Under the pieces are notes generated by a model. The model saw only the letters and a program-made list of their open reading frames with translations. It was not told where the DNA came from and did no database searches. From positions 186,001-250,000 of the forward strand of contig JAUMBQ010000001.1 of the NCBI GenBank assembly GCA_032119595.1: 64,000 nt of DNA, in the 5' to 3' direction. The translations under genes were made by a program, and so were the position numbers. The stretch is from JAGIBJ01 sp032119595. GTDB lineage: Bacteria > Actinomycetota > Thermoleophilia > Solirubrobacterales > Solirubrobacteraceae. Shown here piece by piece: positions 42,221 through 53,028 of the stretch; position 1 is the first letter of the stretch; the number at the start of each line of letters is the position of its first letter.

Positions 42221-42526
42221 CTAGTCCTCCAGCCCCTGGAGGCCCTCGAAGACGGGGATGGTCTGGCCGGGGGCGACCGTGACGATCGCCTTCTTCCAGT
42301 TACGGGTACGACCCTGGTTCAGGCCGCGGCGCTTGGGCTTGCCCTTCACCGTGATGGTGCGGACTTCAAGCACAGCGACGTCGAAGAGCTCTTCGACAGC
42401 CTGGCGAACCTGGATCTTGTGTGCATCCGGGTGGATGCGGAAGGTGTACTTGTTGCCGGCGACTGCCAGCACGTACGACTTCTCCGAGATGATCGGACGG
42501 ATGAGAACCTGCGTCGCGTCCATCAC
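42221..42526 (-). CDS. rplW: 50S ribosomal protein L23
   Basis: 101 residues. ATQVLIRPIISEKSYVLAVAGNKYTFRIHPDAHKIQVRQAVEELFDVAVLEVRTI is a standard L23. It forms the docking site for trigger factor and SRP at the exit tunnel. It overlaps rplD by 4 bp. Confidence 0.97.
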   Translation of the reverse strand: MMDATQVLIRPIISEKSYVLAVAGNKYTFRIHPDAHKIQVRQAVEELFDVAVLEVRTITVKGKPKRRGLNQGRTRNWKKAIVTVAPGQTIPVFEGLQGLED

Positions 42527-43164
42527 GCACCTGCACTCTGGCGACGGGGAACCCGCGACGCGCGCTCGGTGATCGCGTCGAGAGCTTCCTGGCTGAGCAG
42601 GAGGTTCGCGGCACGGATCAGGTCGGCAACGCCGACCTCGCTGACGGGCAGCACCCGGGTCTTGTCGAGGTTCCGGAAGGAACGGGAGACGATCTCCTGC
42701 TCATCCGTGAGGACGAGGAGCGTGTAGCCCTTGCGACCCCAACCGGAGAGGAGCGCGAGACCGTTCTTGGTCTTCGGCTCACCGAACGACTTGACGTCGA
42801 ACAGGGCGACCGAACCGCGAGCAGCGTGCACAGAGAGCGCGCTGCGCAGAGCGGCGGCGCGCTCCTTGCGGTTGACCTTGAAGGTGTAGTGACGCGGCGT
42901 CGGTCCGAAGACCGCGGCGCCACCCGTCATCTGCGGGGCACGGTTGGTGCCCTGACGAGCGCGGCCGGTGCCCTTCTGGCGGAACGGCTTGATGCCACCA
43001 CCATTGATGAGCGCGCGGTTGCGACTGGCGTGCGTGCCCTGACGGCGAGCAGCCTGCTCGGCGCGGACCGCTTCGTGGACGAGCGACGGGTGGAACGACG
43101 CGGCGAAAACGCCGTCGTCGAGCGTGACATCGCCCTTGCCGTTGAGGATCGGAGCGCTAGGCAT
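42523..43164 (-). CDS. rplD: 50S ribosomal protein L4
   Basis: 213 residues from ATG 43164, which overlaps rplC by 8 bp; the frame extends upstream only in the shadow of rplC. RRQGTHASRNRALINGGGIKPFRQKGTGRARQGTNRAPQMTGGAAVFGP is the tunnel-loop signature. In some bacteria L4 also represses the S10 operon through the leader; no such structure was identified here. Confidence 0.97.
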   Translation of the reverse strand: MPSAPILNGKGDVTLDDGVFAASFHPSLVHEAVRAEQAARRQGTHASRNRALINGGGIKPFRQKGTGRARQGTNRAPQMTGGAAVFGPTPRHYTFKVNRKERAAALRSALSVHAARGSVALFDVKSFGEPKTKNGLALLSGWGRKGYTLLVLTDEQEIVSRSFRNLDKTRVLPVSEVGVADLIRAANLLLSQEALDAITERASRVPRRQSAGA

Positions 43165-43774
43165 CGGTACGAACCTCCACGAGGCCGTTCTTGGGGCCGG
43201 GCACGGAGCCCTTGACCAGGAGCAGGTTGCGATCGGCGTCGATACGGAACACCTCGAGGCCACGCTGGGTGATGCGCTTGTTGCCCATCTGACCCGGACC
43301 ACGGATGCCCTTCATCACGCGTGCCGGCCAAGCCGACGCACCGATCGAGCCCGGGGCGCGAACGTTGTGCGAACCGTGCGAGACGGGACCACGCGAGAAG
43401 TTGTGACGCTTGATGGTGCCCTGGAAGCCCTTACCGACGGACGTGCCGGCGATCTTGAGCTTGGCACCGATCTCGAAGTCCTCAACCGTGACGACGTCGC
43501 CGAGCTGCTTGCCGGCGCCTTCGTTACGGAACTCGCGGAGGTGACGCAGGTTGCCCGCGTCGGCCTTGGCGAGATGGCCACGCTCGGCCTTGGAGAGGTT
43601 CTTCTCCTTGATCGTTCCGAACGCGAGCTGGACGGCGTTGTAGCCATCGACCTCAGCGGTACGGATGCCGGTGACGGGGCACGGACCGGCTTCGAGCACG
43701 GTGACTCGAGCGACGGAACCGTCTTCTTGGAAGAGCTGGGTCATGCCCAGCTTCTTGGCGAGAATCGCGGCCAC
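43157..43774 (-). CDS. rplC: 50S ribosomal protein L3
   Basis: 205 residues: AAILAKKLGMTQLFQEDGSVARVTVLEAGPCPV at the start and RGPVSHGSHNVRAPGSIG ... PARVMKGIRGPGQMGNKRITQRGLEV later, all diagnostic. It initiates large-subunit assembly. It lies 2 bp after rpsJ. Confidence 0.98.
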   Translation of the reverse strand: MAAILAKKLGMTQLFQEDGSVARVTVLEAGPCPVTGIRTAEVDGYNAVQLAFGTIKEKNLSKAERGHLAKADAGNLRHLREFRNEGAGKQLGDVVTVEDFEIGAKLKIAGTSVGKGFQGTIKRHNFSRGPVSHGSHNVRAPGSIGASAWPARVMKGIRGPGQMGNKRITQRGLEVFRIDADRNLLLVKGSVPGPKNGLVEVRTDA

Positions 43775-43776
43775 GA

Positions 43777-44097
43777 TCAGATCCGGATCTCGATGTCGAC
43801 GCCGCGCGGGAGGTGATCCAGGCGCTGCAGGCTGTCGACGGTCTTCGGGGTCGGCTGAAGGATGTCGATCAGACGCTTGTGCGTACGGATCTCAAAGTGC
43901 TCGCGCGAGTCCTTGTCCTTGAAGGGCGACCGGATGACGCAGTACACGTTCTTCTCGGTCGGAAGCGGAATCGGGCCCGCCACGGTCGCGCCGGTGCGCG
44001 TCGCCGTCTCGACGATTTCCTTCGCGGCGTTCTCAATCGCCTGATGGTCATACGCCTTGAGGCGGATGCGAATCTTGTTTTGAATAACTGCGGCCAT
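43777..44097 (-). CDS. rpsJ: 30S ribosomal protein S10
   Basis: 106 residues. KIRIRLKAYDHQAIENAAKEIVETATRTGATVAGPIPLPTEKNVYCVIRSPFKDKDSREHFEIRTHKRLIDI is a standard S10. It also acts in antitermination with NusB/NusG. It is the first gene after the tuf terminator, so its own promoter should lie in the 275-bp gap upstream. Confidence 0.98.
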   Translation of the reverse strand: MAAVIQNKIRIRLKAYDHQAIENAAKEIVETATRTGATVAGPIPLPTEKNVYCVIRSPFKDKDSREHFEIRTHKRLIDILQPTPKTVDSLQRLDHLPRGVDIEIRI

Positions 44098-44287
44098 GAG
44101 GCGCTATCTACTTCAGATCGTGCGCATTTTGCGCGGGGGAAAGGGTGACAAGCTGGATGTGGTTACAGCGCGAGACGCAGGCGGCTCGCGTGAATCCGCG
44201 CGGAGGCGCGGAGAGTGCCCGGAGGGCGGGTTCGCCCCGAAGGACGCTGCGCAAGTGGCTCGCCGGGCAACTGGGCCCAGGCGCGCA
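44098..44287 (-). promoter_or_regulatory. Leader/promoter region of the S10 operon
   Basis: The 190 bases between the tuf terminator and rpsJ hold no gene. TTGTCA near 44149-44154 (minus strand, in CAGCTTGTCACC) is a possible -35 box, but I see no good -10 at the right distance, so the promoter itself is not assigned. Confidence 0.4.
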
Positions 44288-44324
44288 AAGGGCGCGGTCC
44301 GCAACTGTAGCGGACCGCGCCCTT
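44288..44324 (-). terminator. Terminator between tuf and the S10 operon
   Basis: AAGGGCGCGGTCCGC and GCGGACCGCGCCCTT form a perfect 15-bp stem around a 7-base loop, ~50 bp after the tuf stop. It is the strongest hairpin in the ribosomal cluster and marks the str/S10 boundary. Confidence 0.85.
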
Positions 44325-44372
44325 CTCGTGCGTTGCGAGCCGCCTTGGGGCGACTCGCGAGGTACTGAGTGG

Positions 44373-45563
44373 CTACTCGATGACGTCGGCGACGATGCCG
44401 GAGCCGACCGTGCGACCACCCTCACGGATGGCGAAGCGCAGGCCCGGATCCATGGCGATCGGCTGGATGAGCTCGATCTCCATCGTCACGTTGTCGCCCG
44501 GCATGACCATCTCGACACCCTCGGGGAGGTTGGCGACACCGGTCACGTCGGTGGTGCGGAAGTAGAACTGCGGGCGGTAGCCGGTGAAGAACGGCGTGTG
44601 ACGGCCACCCTCCTCCTTCTTGAGGATGTAGACCTCAGCCTTGAACTTCGTGTGCGGCGTGATCGAACCCGGCTTGCAGAGTACCTGCCCGCGCTCGATC
44701 TCGTCACGCTTGGTGCCACGAAGCAGGGCGCCGACGTTCTCGCCAGCGCGACCCTCGTCGAGCGTCTTGCGGAACATCTCGACGGCCGTGATGGTCGTCT
44801 TGGTGGTCGGGCGGATGCCGACGATCTCGACTTCCTCGCCACCCTTGATGATGCCCTGCTCGATGCGGCCGGTGGCCACCGTGCCACGACCCGTGATCGA
44901 GAAAACATCCTCGATCGGCATCAGGAACGGCTTGTCGAGGTCACGGACGGGGTCCGGGATGTACGCGTCGAGCGCAGCGGCGAGCTCAATGATCTTCGCC
45001 TCGTACTCCGCGTCGCCCTCGAGCGCCTTGAGCGCCGAGCCGACGATGAACGGCGTGTCGTCGCCCGGGAAGTCGTACTCGTTGAGGAGGTCCTTGACCT
45101 CTTCCTCGACGAGCTCGATGAGCTCCTCGTCGTCGACCATGTCGGCCTTGTTGAGGAACACGACCAGGTACGGAACGCCGACCTGACGGGCGAGCAGGAT
45201 GTGCTCACGCGTCTGCGGGGCCGGACCGTCCGGAGCGGACACCACGAGGATGCCGCCGTCCATCTGGGCTGCGCCCGTGATCATGTTCTTCACGTAGTCG
45301 GCGTGCCCGGGGCAGTCGACGTGCGCGTAGTGCCGGTTCTCGGACTCGTACTCGACGTGCGAGGTCGCGATCGTGATGCCGCGCTCACGCTCTTCGGGAG
45401 CGTTGTCGATCTCTGCGAAGGACTTCGCACCGGAGCCGCCGCCGTAGGTCTCGGAGAGAACCTTCGTGATGGCAGCGGTGAGCGTGGTCTTGCCGTGGTC
45501 GACGTGACCGATGGTCCCGACGTTGACGTGCAACTTGGCCCGCTCGAACTTCTCCTTACCCAT
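44373..45563 (-). CDS. tuf: Elongation factor Tu
   Basis: 396 residues. GTPase motifs are GHVDHGKTTLTAAI (P-loop), DCPGHADYVKNMITGAAQ (G3) and NKADMVDDEEL (G4); domains II and III are complete to GRTVGSGIVADVIE. It delivers aminoacyl-tRNA to the ribosome. It is last in the str operon, 60 bp after fusA. Confidence 0.99.
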   Translation of the reverse strand: MGKEKFERAKLHVNVGTIGHVDHGKTTLTAAITKVLSETYGGGSGAKSFAEIDNAPEERERGITIATSHVEYESENRHYAHVDCPGHADYVKNMITGAAQMDGGILVVSAPDGPAPQTREHILLARQVGVPYLVVFLNKADMVDDEELIELVEEEVKDLLNEYDFPGDDTPFIVGSALKALEGDAEYEAKIIELAAALDAYIPDPVRDLDKPFLMPIEDVFSITGRGTVATGRIEQGIIKGGEEVEIVGIRPTTKTTITAVEMFRKTLDEGRAGENVGALLRGTKRDEIERGQVLCKPGSITPHTKFKAEVYILKKEEGGRHTPFFTGYRPQFYFRTTDVTGVANLPEGVEMVMPGDNVTMEIELIQPIAMDPGLRFAIREGGRTVGSGIVADVIE

Positions 45564-45623
45564 TGTTCCTCATACTCCTTTAAGACTGTTTCCGGGAAAG
45601 CCCCGGGAACGTATCGAAATTGT

Positions 45624-47726
<2,103 letters not shown>

Positions 47727-47914
47727 GGGCGTGTAAGAGGCCTGAAGTGGAGAGAGATCGTGCGCCCTTGCGAGCGCACGCGGTAAGACCGAACCGATGA
47801 GGTCCGATGATCCGCTCCGGGCGATGGCCGTCAGAGCGAAGAGAGCACGCGGGCGGCGCAAACCGTCGCGGCCGATGACTATAGCAACGGCCGTGCGACG
47901 GTGACGTCGGCGTG

Positions 47915-48385
47915 CTACCAGCGGTAGTGAGCGAAGGCCTTGTTGGCCTGCGCCATGCGGAAGATGTCGTCCTTCCGCTTGTACGCGCCGCCCTGGTGGG
48001 ACTGCGCGTCCAGCAGCTCGCCGGCGAGGCGCTCTGCCATGGTGCGCTCACGGCGCTGGCGAGCGAACTCGACGAGCCAGCGGACAGCCAGCGTACGCGA
48101 GCGGCGCTGCGGCACTTCGACCGGCACCTGGTACGTGGCGCCACCGACGCGGCGGGAACGGACTTCGAGCTGCGGGGTGAGCTCAACCAGGGAGAGCTCG
48201 AGCTGCTCGAGGGCGTCTCCCCCGGTCTTGGAAGCGAGGATGTCGAGCGCCTCGTAGACGATCTTCTCGGCGGTCGACTTCTTCCCGTCGAGCATCACGC
48301 GGTTAATAACCTGCGTGACGACACGGGAACGATGGACGGAGTCCGGCTCGATCGGCCGGATCTGGGCTGCTGCGCGACGGGGCAT
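47915..48385 (-). CDS. rpsG: 30S ribosomal protein S7
   Basis: 156 residues: MPRRAAAQIRPIEPDSVHRSRVVTQVINRVMLDGKKSTAEKIVYEALD, then GATYQVPVEVPQRRSRTLAVRWLVEFARQR. It organises the small-subunit head. It starts 9 bp after rpsL. Confidence 0.98.
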   Translation of the reverse strand: MPRRAAAQIRPIEPDSVHRSRVVTQVINRVMLDGKKSTAEKIVYEALDILASKTGGDALEQLELSLVELTPQLEVRSRRVGGATYQVPVEVPQRRSRTLAVRWLVEFARQRRERTMAERLAGELLDAQSHQGGAYKRKDDIFRMAQANKAFAHYRW

Positions 48386-48394
48386 GGAGTCCTG

Positions 48395-48790
48395 TTACTT
48401 CTTCTTCACGCCGTACTGGGAACGGGCCTGCTTGCGGTCCGAAACACCAGCGGCGTCGAGCGTGCCACGTACGACCTTGTAGCGCACACCCGGGAGATCT
48501 TTCACGCGACCACCACGCACGAGCACAACGGAGTGCTCCTGCAGGTTGTGCCCCTCGCCCGGAATGTACGCCGTGACCTCGATACCGGAGGAGACGCGAA
48601 CACGCGCCACCTTCCGGAGTGCCGAGTTCGGCTTCTTCGGGGTCGTGGTGTACACGCGGGTGCAAACACCGCGCCGCTGCGGGGCGGCGACCTTCTTCTT
48701 AGCGCCTTTCCCGGACTTGAGGCCCGGGGTGGCGAGCTTGCGAGGCTTGTCGGTGCGGCCCTTGCGGACGAGCTGGCTCGTAGTCGGCAT
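48395..48790 (-). CDS. rpsL: 30S ribosomal protein S12
   Basis: 131 residues. PTTSQLVRKGRTDKPRKLATPGLK at the start; the decoding-centre loops TTPKKPNSALRKVARVRVSSGIEVTAYIPGEGHNLQEHSVVLVRGGRVKDLPGVRYKVVRG retain the lysines (PKKPNS, RVKDLPG) whose mutation gives streptomycin resistance. It heads the str operon, only 61 bp downstream of the MoaDECB fusion gene. Confidence 0.98.
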   Translation of the reverse strand: MPTTSQLVRKGRTDKPRKLATPGLKSGKGAKKKVAAPQRRGVCTRVYTTTPKKPNSALRKVARVRVSSGIEVTAYIPGEGHNLQEHSVVLVRGGRVKDLPGVRYKVVRGTLDAAGVSDRKQARSQYGVKKK

Positions 48791-48851
48791 GTGACGAGGA
48801 AATGTAGCAACCCCGCCGCCACGGGGCCGTCCGGTCCGCCCGGTAGACGGC

Positions 48852-50645
48852 TCAGGCGCCCTGAACAGGCCGCCGCGCCTGGCTCGCTGCGTGCGGCAAA
48901 ACGGCGCTGAGCAGGGGTTCGAGCTCCGCCAGCGCCTTCGGTGAACCTGGCAGGTTCAGCACGACCACGTCGCCCAGGGTTCCGGCGATTCCGCGCGACA
49001 GCGCGGCCATCGGGGTGGACTGGAGCGACACCGCGCGCAATGCTTCGGCCAGTCCGGTGATGGTTCGATCCAGCACGTCGGCCGTCGCCTCGGGGGTCAC
49101 GTCGTCGGGGGTCACGCCGGTCCCACCAAGGGTGATCACGGCCTCAACGCCGGGCACGGCCGCGGCCGCACGGATCGCGGTCGCGATCGCCAGGCGATCG
49201 TCGGACACCATCACCTCGTGCAGCACGACCCAGCCGGTGCGGTCAGCAAACGCCTTCAGTGCGCCCCGCGCTCGGTCCGGGCGGTCTCCAGCCGTGCGAC
49301 TCGTCGACACGTGCACGGCCGCGAGGTTGAGCGCACGGCGCTTGGGGGCGTGCACGGCGACCTCCGCGTCGAGCGCGGGTCCGTCGACGCGGAAATCCCT
49401 TCGGCCGCCCGACTTCTCCACGACGCGGACGTCATCGATGATCGCGTGCTGCTCAACGGCCTTGACCATGTCGTACACCACGAGGGCAGCAACCAGGACG
49501 GCGGTCAGCGCCTCGATCTCGACGCCAGTCTTGCCGGTCGTCCGCGCGAAGCCCTCGAGGCTGATGATGCCGGTGGCCTCGTCGACCGAAGCCTGCACGT
49601 CGACCTTGGTGAGGGGCAGCGGGTGTGCGAGCGGCACGAGGTCCGAGGCGCGCTTTGCCGCCATCGTCCCGGCCAGGCGAGCCGTGGCCAGAACCTCACC
49701 CTTCGGCCCACTGCCGGTCGCGACCAGGTGCGCCGTGGCTGGCGAGACGCGCACGGTAGCCACCGCCCGCGCGAACCGATCGGTGATGGCCTTGTCGGTG
49801 ACGTCGACCATGCGCGCCGCGCCGGTGGCGTCGACGTGCGTCAACCGCCCGACCGCTGCTGGTCCGGCCTTGGCGGCCTCGCCGACGGCGTCGACGTTGC
49901 CAACAGCCCCGCTGGCGGGGGCCGATGCCTCCACTGCGGCCTGCGCCACCGTGCGAACCCCGCTCACGGTCTGGCCTTCGACCAGGATCGAGCGGCCGCC
50001 GGAAACCTCGGCCTTCCAGATCGGGACCCGCTGCTTGATTTCATCGAGCGCGTCAGATGCCGCGGCGAAGGCTGGTCCACGATGGGCGGATGCCGCCGCT
50101 ACGAGCAGAGCGCTCTCCCCCACGGGCACGATCCCGAGGCGATGGTGCAGCGCGATGCCGCTCAGCCCGTGACGCGCGATGAGGTCGGCGCCGATCCGGC
50201 CCAGCTCACGCTCGGCCAGCTCGGCATGGGCCTCGAACTCCAGCGCGTCGACCTCGCGGGGCGTCCCTTGGAAGAGCACGGTGCCTCCGGCCGCGGGCGA
50301 GGCCACTGCGGCGAGTACTGACGCCGCATCCAGCGGCGCCTCGGTCACGAGCACATCGACGACCACCTCGCGCACGTCGGGAGCGCCGCCGCTGACCGGC
50401 GGCACCAGGGAGAGCCACACCCCGTCCTCCAAGACGACCGATGGGTCTGAGAAATCCCCGTTCACGGCGAGAACGACGCTGCCCGCCAGACCCGACAGAC
50501 CAAGTTCCTCAAGCACCGTGGCCGCGAGCTGGCCGGCCGTGGTGCCGGCTGGCACCTGCCGTTCGACCGTCGCCTGGCCGGCGCTCTGGCGGACCTGCGC
50601 AAACAAGCGAAGCGTGACGGAGATGGTCTGGGTCGTAGGACTCAC
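48852..50645 (-). CDS. Four-domain molybdenum cofactor fusion protein MoaD-MoaE-MoaC-MoaB
   Basis: 597 residues from a GTG that overlaps the moeA stop (GTGA). Residues ~5-87 are MoaD (ISVTLRLFAQVRQSAG ... VPPVSGG), ending in the Gly86-Gly87 pair that normally must be a free C-terminus. Residues ~92-215 are MoaE, retaining Arg130, LHHRLGIVPVGESALLV, AHR and the active lysines in DEIKQRVPIWKAE. A 50-residue Ala/Gly linker leads to MoaC (~267-418): LTHVDATGAARMVDV, HPL (His341), GVEIEALTA, YDMVKA. Residues ~438-590 are MoaB/Mog: TLGGTGVTPDDVTPEAT and NLPGSPKA. Together they would convert cPMP precursor to adenylylated molybdopterin. MoaD-MoaE fusions are known; I recall no established four-way fusion. 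Confidence 0.93.
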   Translation of the reverse strand: MSPTTQTISVTLRLFAQVRQSAGQATVERQVPAGTTAGQLAATVLEELGLSGLAGSVVLAVNGDFSDPSVVLEDGVWLSLVPPVSGGAPDVREVVVDVLVTEAPLDAASVLAAVASPAAGGTVLFQGTPREVDALEFEAHAELAERELGRIGADLIARHGLSGIALHHRLGIVPVGESALLVAAASAHRGPAFAAASDALDEIKQRVPIWKAEVSGGRSILVEGQTVSGVRTVAQAAVEASAPASGAVGNVDAVGEAAKAGPAAVGRLTHVDATGAARMVDVTDKAITDRFARAVATVRVSPATAHLVATGSGPKGEVLATARLAGTMAAKRASDLVPLAHPLPLTKVDVQASVDEATGIISLEGFARTTGKTGVEIEALTAVLVAALVVYDMVKAVEQHAIIDDVRVVEKSGGRRDFRVDGPALDAEVAVHAPKRRALNLAAVHVSTSRTAGDRPDRARGALKAFADRTGWVVLHEVMVSDDRLAIATAIRAAAAVPGVEAVITLGGTGVTPDDVTPEATADVLDRTITGLAEALRAVSLQSTPMAALSRGIAGTLGDVVVLNLPGSPKALAELEPLLSAVLPHAASQARRPVQGA

Positions 50646-51937
50646 GCCGACGCTCCGGTGGCGAGAAGCCGGTCGAGATCCAGGACATCGACGAGCGCGC
50701 CCGCCGGAAGTTCGGTGTCGCCAGGCTCCAGCAGGACCAGGGCACTGGCTCGCGCGAGCGCAGCAACCATGTGGGAGCCCTGACCTTGCAGCACGTCGAT
50801 CGCATCGCCGCGGGCCGTGGCGCGCAGCGCCAGCCACCGAGTCGCATCCGGCCGGACGGCCTCGGCCAGCGGAGCCCGGCGCGTGGCAAATGGCGACGGC
50901 GCGTCGCCCGCCAGGGCGCGGATCGCAGGCACGAGCAGCAGCGCAGACACCGCGAACGCGGAAACCGGGTTGCCGGGGAGGCCGAACCACAGCTGCCGCG
51001 GGGCGGTACGGATGCCAACGGCCGTCGGCTGGCCGGGCCTCAGCAGCAAACGCTGGACGACGAGTTCAACGCCGAGTTCCTCGAGGGCGGGCCGGGTGTG
51101 GTCGTGCTCGCCGACCGACAGTCCGCCCGTCACGAGGACGATGTCGCACGGCTCCAGGCGCTCGAGCAGCGCCGTGAGTTCGGTGCGCTGGTCGGGCGCG
51201 TGGACGACCTCGCCGACCTCGCCGCCAGCCGCTCGGACCAGCGCCGGGAGCGCGATGCCGTGCACGTCGGTGACCTGTCCCGGGCCCACGGGGGCACCCG
51301 GGGGCACGATCTCATCGCCAGTCACGACCACCGAGACCACCGGACGGCGATGACAGGGCAGCTCGGCGATGCCGGCGGCGGCGAGCGCGATCAGGTGATG
51401 GGGCGCGAGGCGCGTGCCGGCCCCAACGATCGGCGTACCCGTCGCCAGATCCTCACCGGCGTACCGGATGTTGTCGCCGACGCTGGCTGCCGGCAACGCG
51501 ACGTGGTCACCGTCGACCGTCACGTCTTCGACCCGGACCACGGCGTCGGCTCCCACCGGGACCGACGCGCCGGTTGCGATCCGCACGACGGTGCCAGGTG
51601 AGAGCGAGCCTTTGAACGGCTCACCGGCGCGACTCTCACCGATGACCGCGGCAGCCGACTGGGCGCCGTCGGCGGTGCGAACAGCAAATCCGTCCATGGC
51701 TGAGTTCGTCTCGCGCGGAAGGTCGACCGGCGCCAGCACCGCCTCGGCGAGGACTCTCGTGGCGGCGCCCTCGATCGGGACGACCTCGACCGCGAGTGGC
51801 GCGCAGTGCTTCGCGATGAGCGCCCACGCATCGGGTGGCGACACCGGCGCGGTCCGGGAGCGACGGTCGAGCGCTTCGGCCGTCGCGGCGCCGGGCGCGG
51901 TCGCGAGTCTGTGGGCGTCAGTGCGAGAGCCGCTCAT
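50642..51937 (-). CDS. moeA: Molybdopterin molybdenumtransferase MoeA
   Basis: 431 residues. PRETNSAMDGFAVRTADG, the adenylyl/molybdate site TGDEIVPPG ... VTGGLSVGEHDHTRPAL, and the C-terminal LWFGLPGNPVSAFAVSALLLVPAI are all present, and domain IV is complete. It inserts molybdate into adenylylated molybdopterin supplied by MoaB/Mog, which is encoded in the fusion protein immediately downstream with a 4-bp overlap. Confidence 0.96.
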   Translation of the reverse strand: MSGSRTDAHRLATAPGAATAEALDRRSRTAPVSPPDAWALIAKHCAPLAVEVVPIEGAATRVLAEAVLAPVDLPRETNSAMDGFAVRTADGAQSAAAVIGESRAGEPFKGSLSPGTVVRIATGASVPVGADAVVRVEDVTVDGDHVALPAASVGDNIRYAGEDLATGTPIVGAGTRLAPHHLIALAAAGIAELPCHRRPVVSVVVTGDEIVPPGAPVGPGQVTDVHGIALPALVRAAGGEVGEVVHAPDQRTELTALLERLEPCDIVLVTGGLSVGEHDHTRPALEELGVELVVQRLLLRPGQPTAVGIRTAPRQLWFGLPGNPVSAFAVSALLLVPAIRALAGDAPSPFATRRAPLAEAVRPDATRWLALRATARGDAIDVLQGQGSHMVAALARASALVLLEPGDTELPAGALVDVLDLDRLLATGASA

Positions 51938-52023
51938 TGTTCACAGCGTGACACGCTCGGCAGCCACCGTCGTTATCGCAAGCGCTGATTCCCCTCGGCG
52001 GCCCGGTCCGCCAAGCTGGAGGG

Positions 52024-52647
52024 ATGAGCGCAGACCCTGCACGCCTCGGCGTCATCCTGGCCGGCGGCCGCGCGACGCGCATGGCCGGGGGCAAGCCGGC
52101 CGCCAAGCTCGACGGACGATCGCTCCTGGCCCACGCGGTCGGCGCGGTGCGTCAGGCAGGGCTGGAGCCTCGCGTGTGCGCGCGTGAGGCAACGTGGCTG
52201 CCCTCCGTCGACGTGGAGGAGTGGCGGGAGCCGTCCCACGTCGTAACTCCGGTCGGTGCGGGCCCGGAGATCGAGCCGCCCACGGCGGCTCACCCGCTGT
52301 CCGGACTGGCGCACGCGCTGCGCCGCGCAGGCGAACCCATCGTCGCGCTCCCGGTCGATCTTCCGTTCCTGCCACCGGCCGTGCTCAGCGCGCTGGCCGT
52401 CCGGACCGAGCCACTCGTACTCCTGGCGCAGGACGGCCGCCCCGCAGCTCTCGTCCTACGCGCCGACCCGACGCACGCCGCAGCCCTGGGAGCCGCCGCG
52501 AATGAGGGCGCGCCAGCCATGAAGACCCTCGTTGCCCTCGGCGCTGTCCTCGTGGAGCTGCGCGACCTCGCACCAGACGCCCCACCCCACGCGCTCTTCA
52601 ACGTCAACGACGCCGCCGACCTCGTCGAAGCCCACCGCCTGACGTAG
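52024..52647 (+). CDS. mobA: MobA-like molybdenum cofactor guanylyltransferase
   Basis: 207 residues. The nucleotide-binding start LGVILAGGRATRMAGGKPAAKLDGRSLL, the central VALPVDLPFLPPAVL and the C-terminal FNVNDAADL match MobA. It attaches GMP to Moco to give the bis-MGD form needed by the nitrate reductase in this window. It is divergent from moeA (86 bp apart) and convergent with the DUF6457 gene. Confidence 0.92.
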   Translation: MSADPARLGVILAGGRATRMAGGKPAAKLDGRSLLAHAVGAVRQAGLEPRVCAREATWLPSVDVEEWREPSHVVTPVGAGPEIEPPTAAHPLSGLAHALRRAGEPIVALPVDLPFLPPAVLSALAVRTEPLVLLAQDGRPAALVLRADPTHAAALGAAANEGAPAMKTLVALGAVLVELRDLAPDAPPHALFNVNDAADLVEAHRLT

Positions 52648-52716
52648 TCATGGCTTGAACCCATGCCGCGAGGAATGAGCTGGCTGCCGGCAGGAGTCGG
52701 CGCCACACCGCTGCCG

Positions 52717-52959
52717 CTACGCGTGCGAGTCGACTTGCCGGGCGAACGCGTGGGCGTCGGTGATCGACATCCCTGACTTCGCCACGAGCCACGTCGCCAC
52801 CGGAGCCGCCTGACGGCGGCTCGCGTGCGCGGCGACGCCCGCCAGCTTCAGGAGTTCGTCGATCTCCTGGTAGGTCGGCGGATCGACGCCGAGCACCTCG
52901 GCGAAGTCGGCCAGCCAGTCGGGGACGCTCTCATCGAGCCATTCAGGTTTCTCGTCCAT
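52717..52959 (-). CDS. DUF6457 family protein
   Basis: 80 residues from ATG 52959 (ATG 52980 possible). WLDESVPDWLADFAEVLGVDPPTYQEIDELLKLAGVAAHASRRQAAPVATWLVAKSG is the family pattern. These small helical proteins are often encoded next to Moco genes in actinobacteria, with unknown function. It is convergent with mobA and lies downstream of the DUF5655 gene. Confidence 0.8.
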   Translation of the reverse strand: MDEKPEWLDESVPDWLADFAEVLGVDPPTYQEIDELLKLAGVAAHASRRQAAPVATWLVAKSGMSITDAHAFARQVDSHA

Positions 52960-53028
52960 CTGGGCATCGTGACGCATCACCGGGACAGGACCCCTCGCCT
53001 CGCAGCATCGGACGGCCGCAGCCGACGG

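Noticed and set aside
48852..50990. Translation of the Moco fusion from far upstream (712 residues)
   Set aside because: The first ~115 residues would be the shadow of moeA; the GTG overlapping the moeA stop sits right before the MoaD fold.
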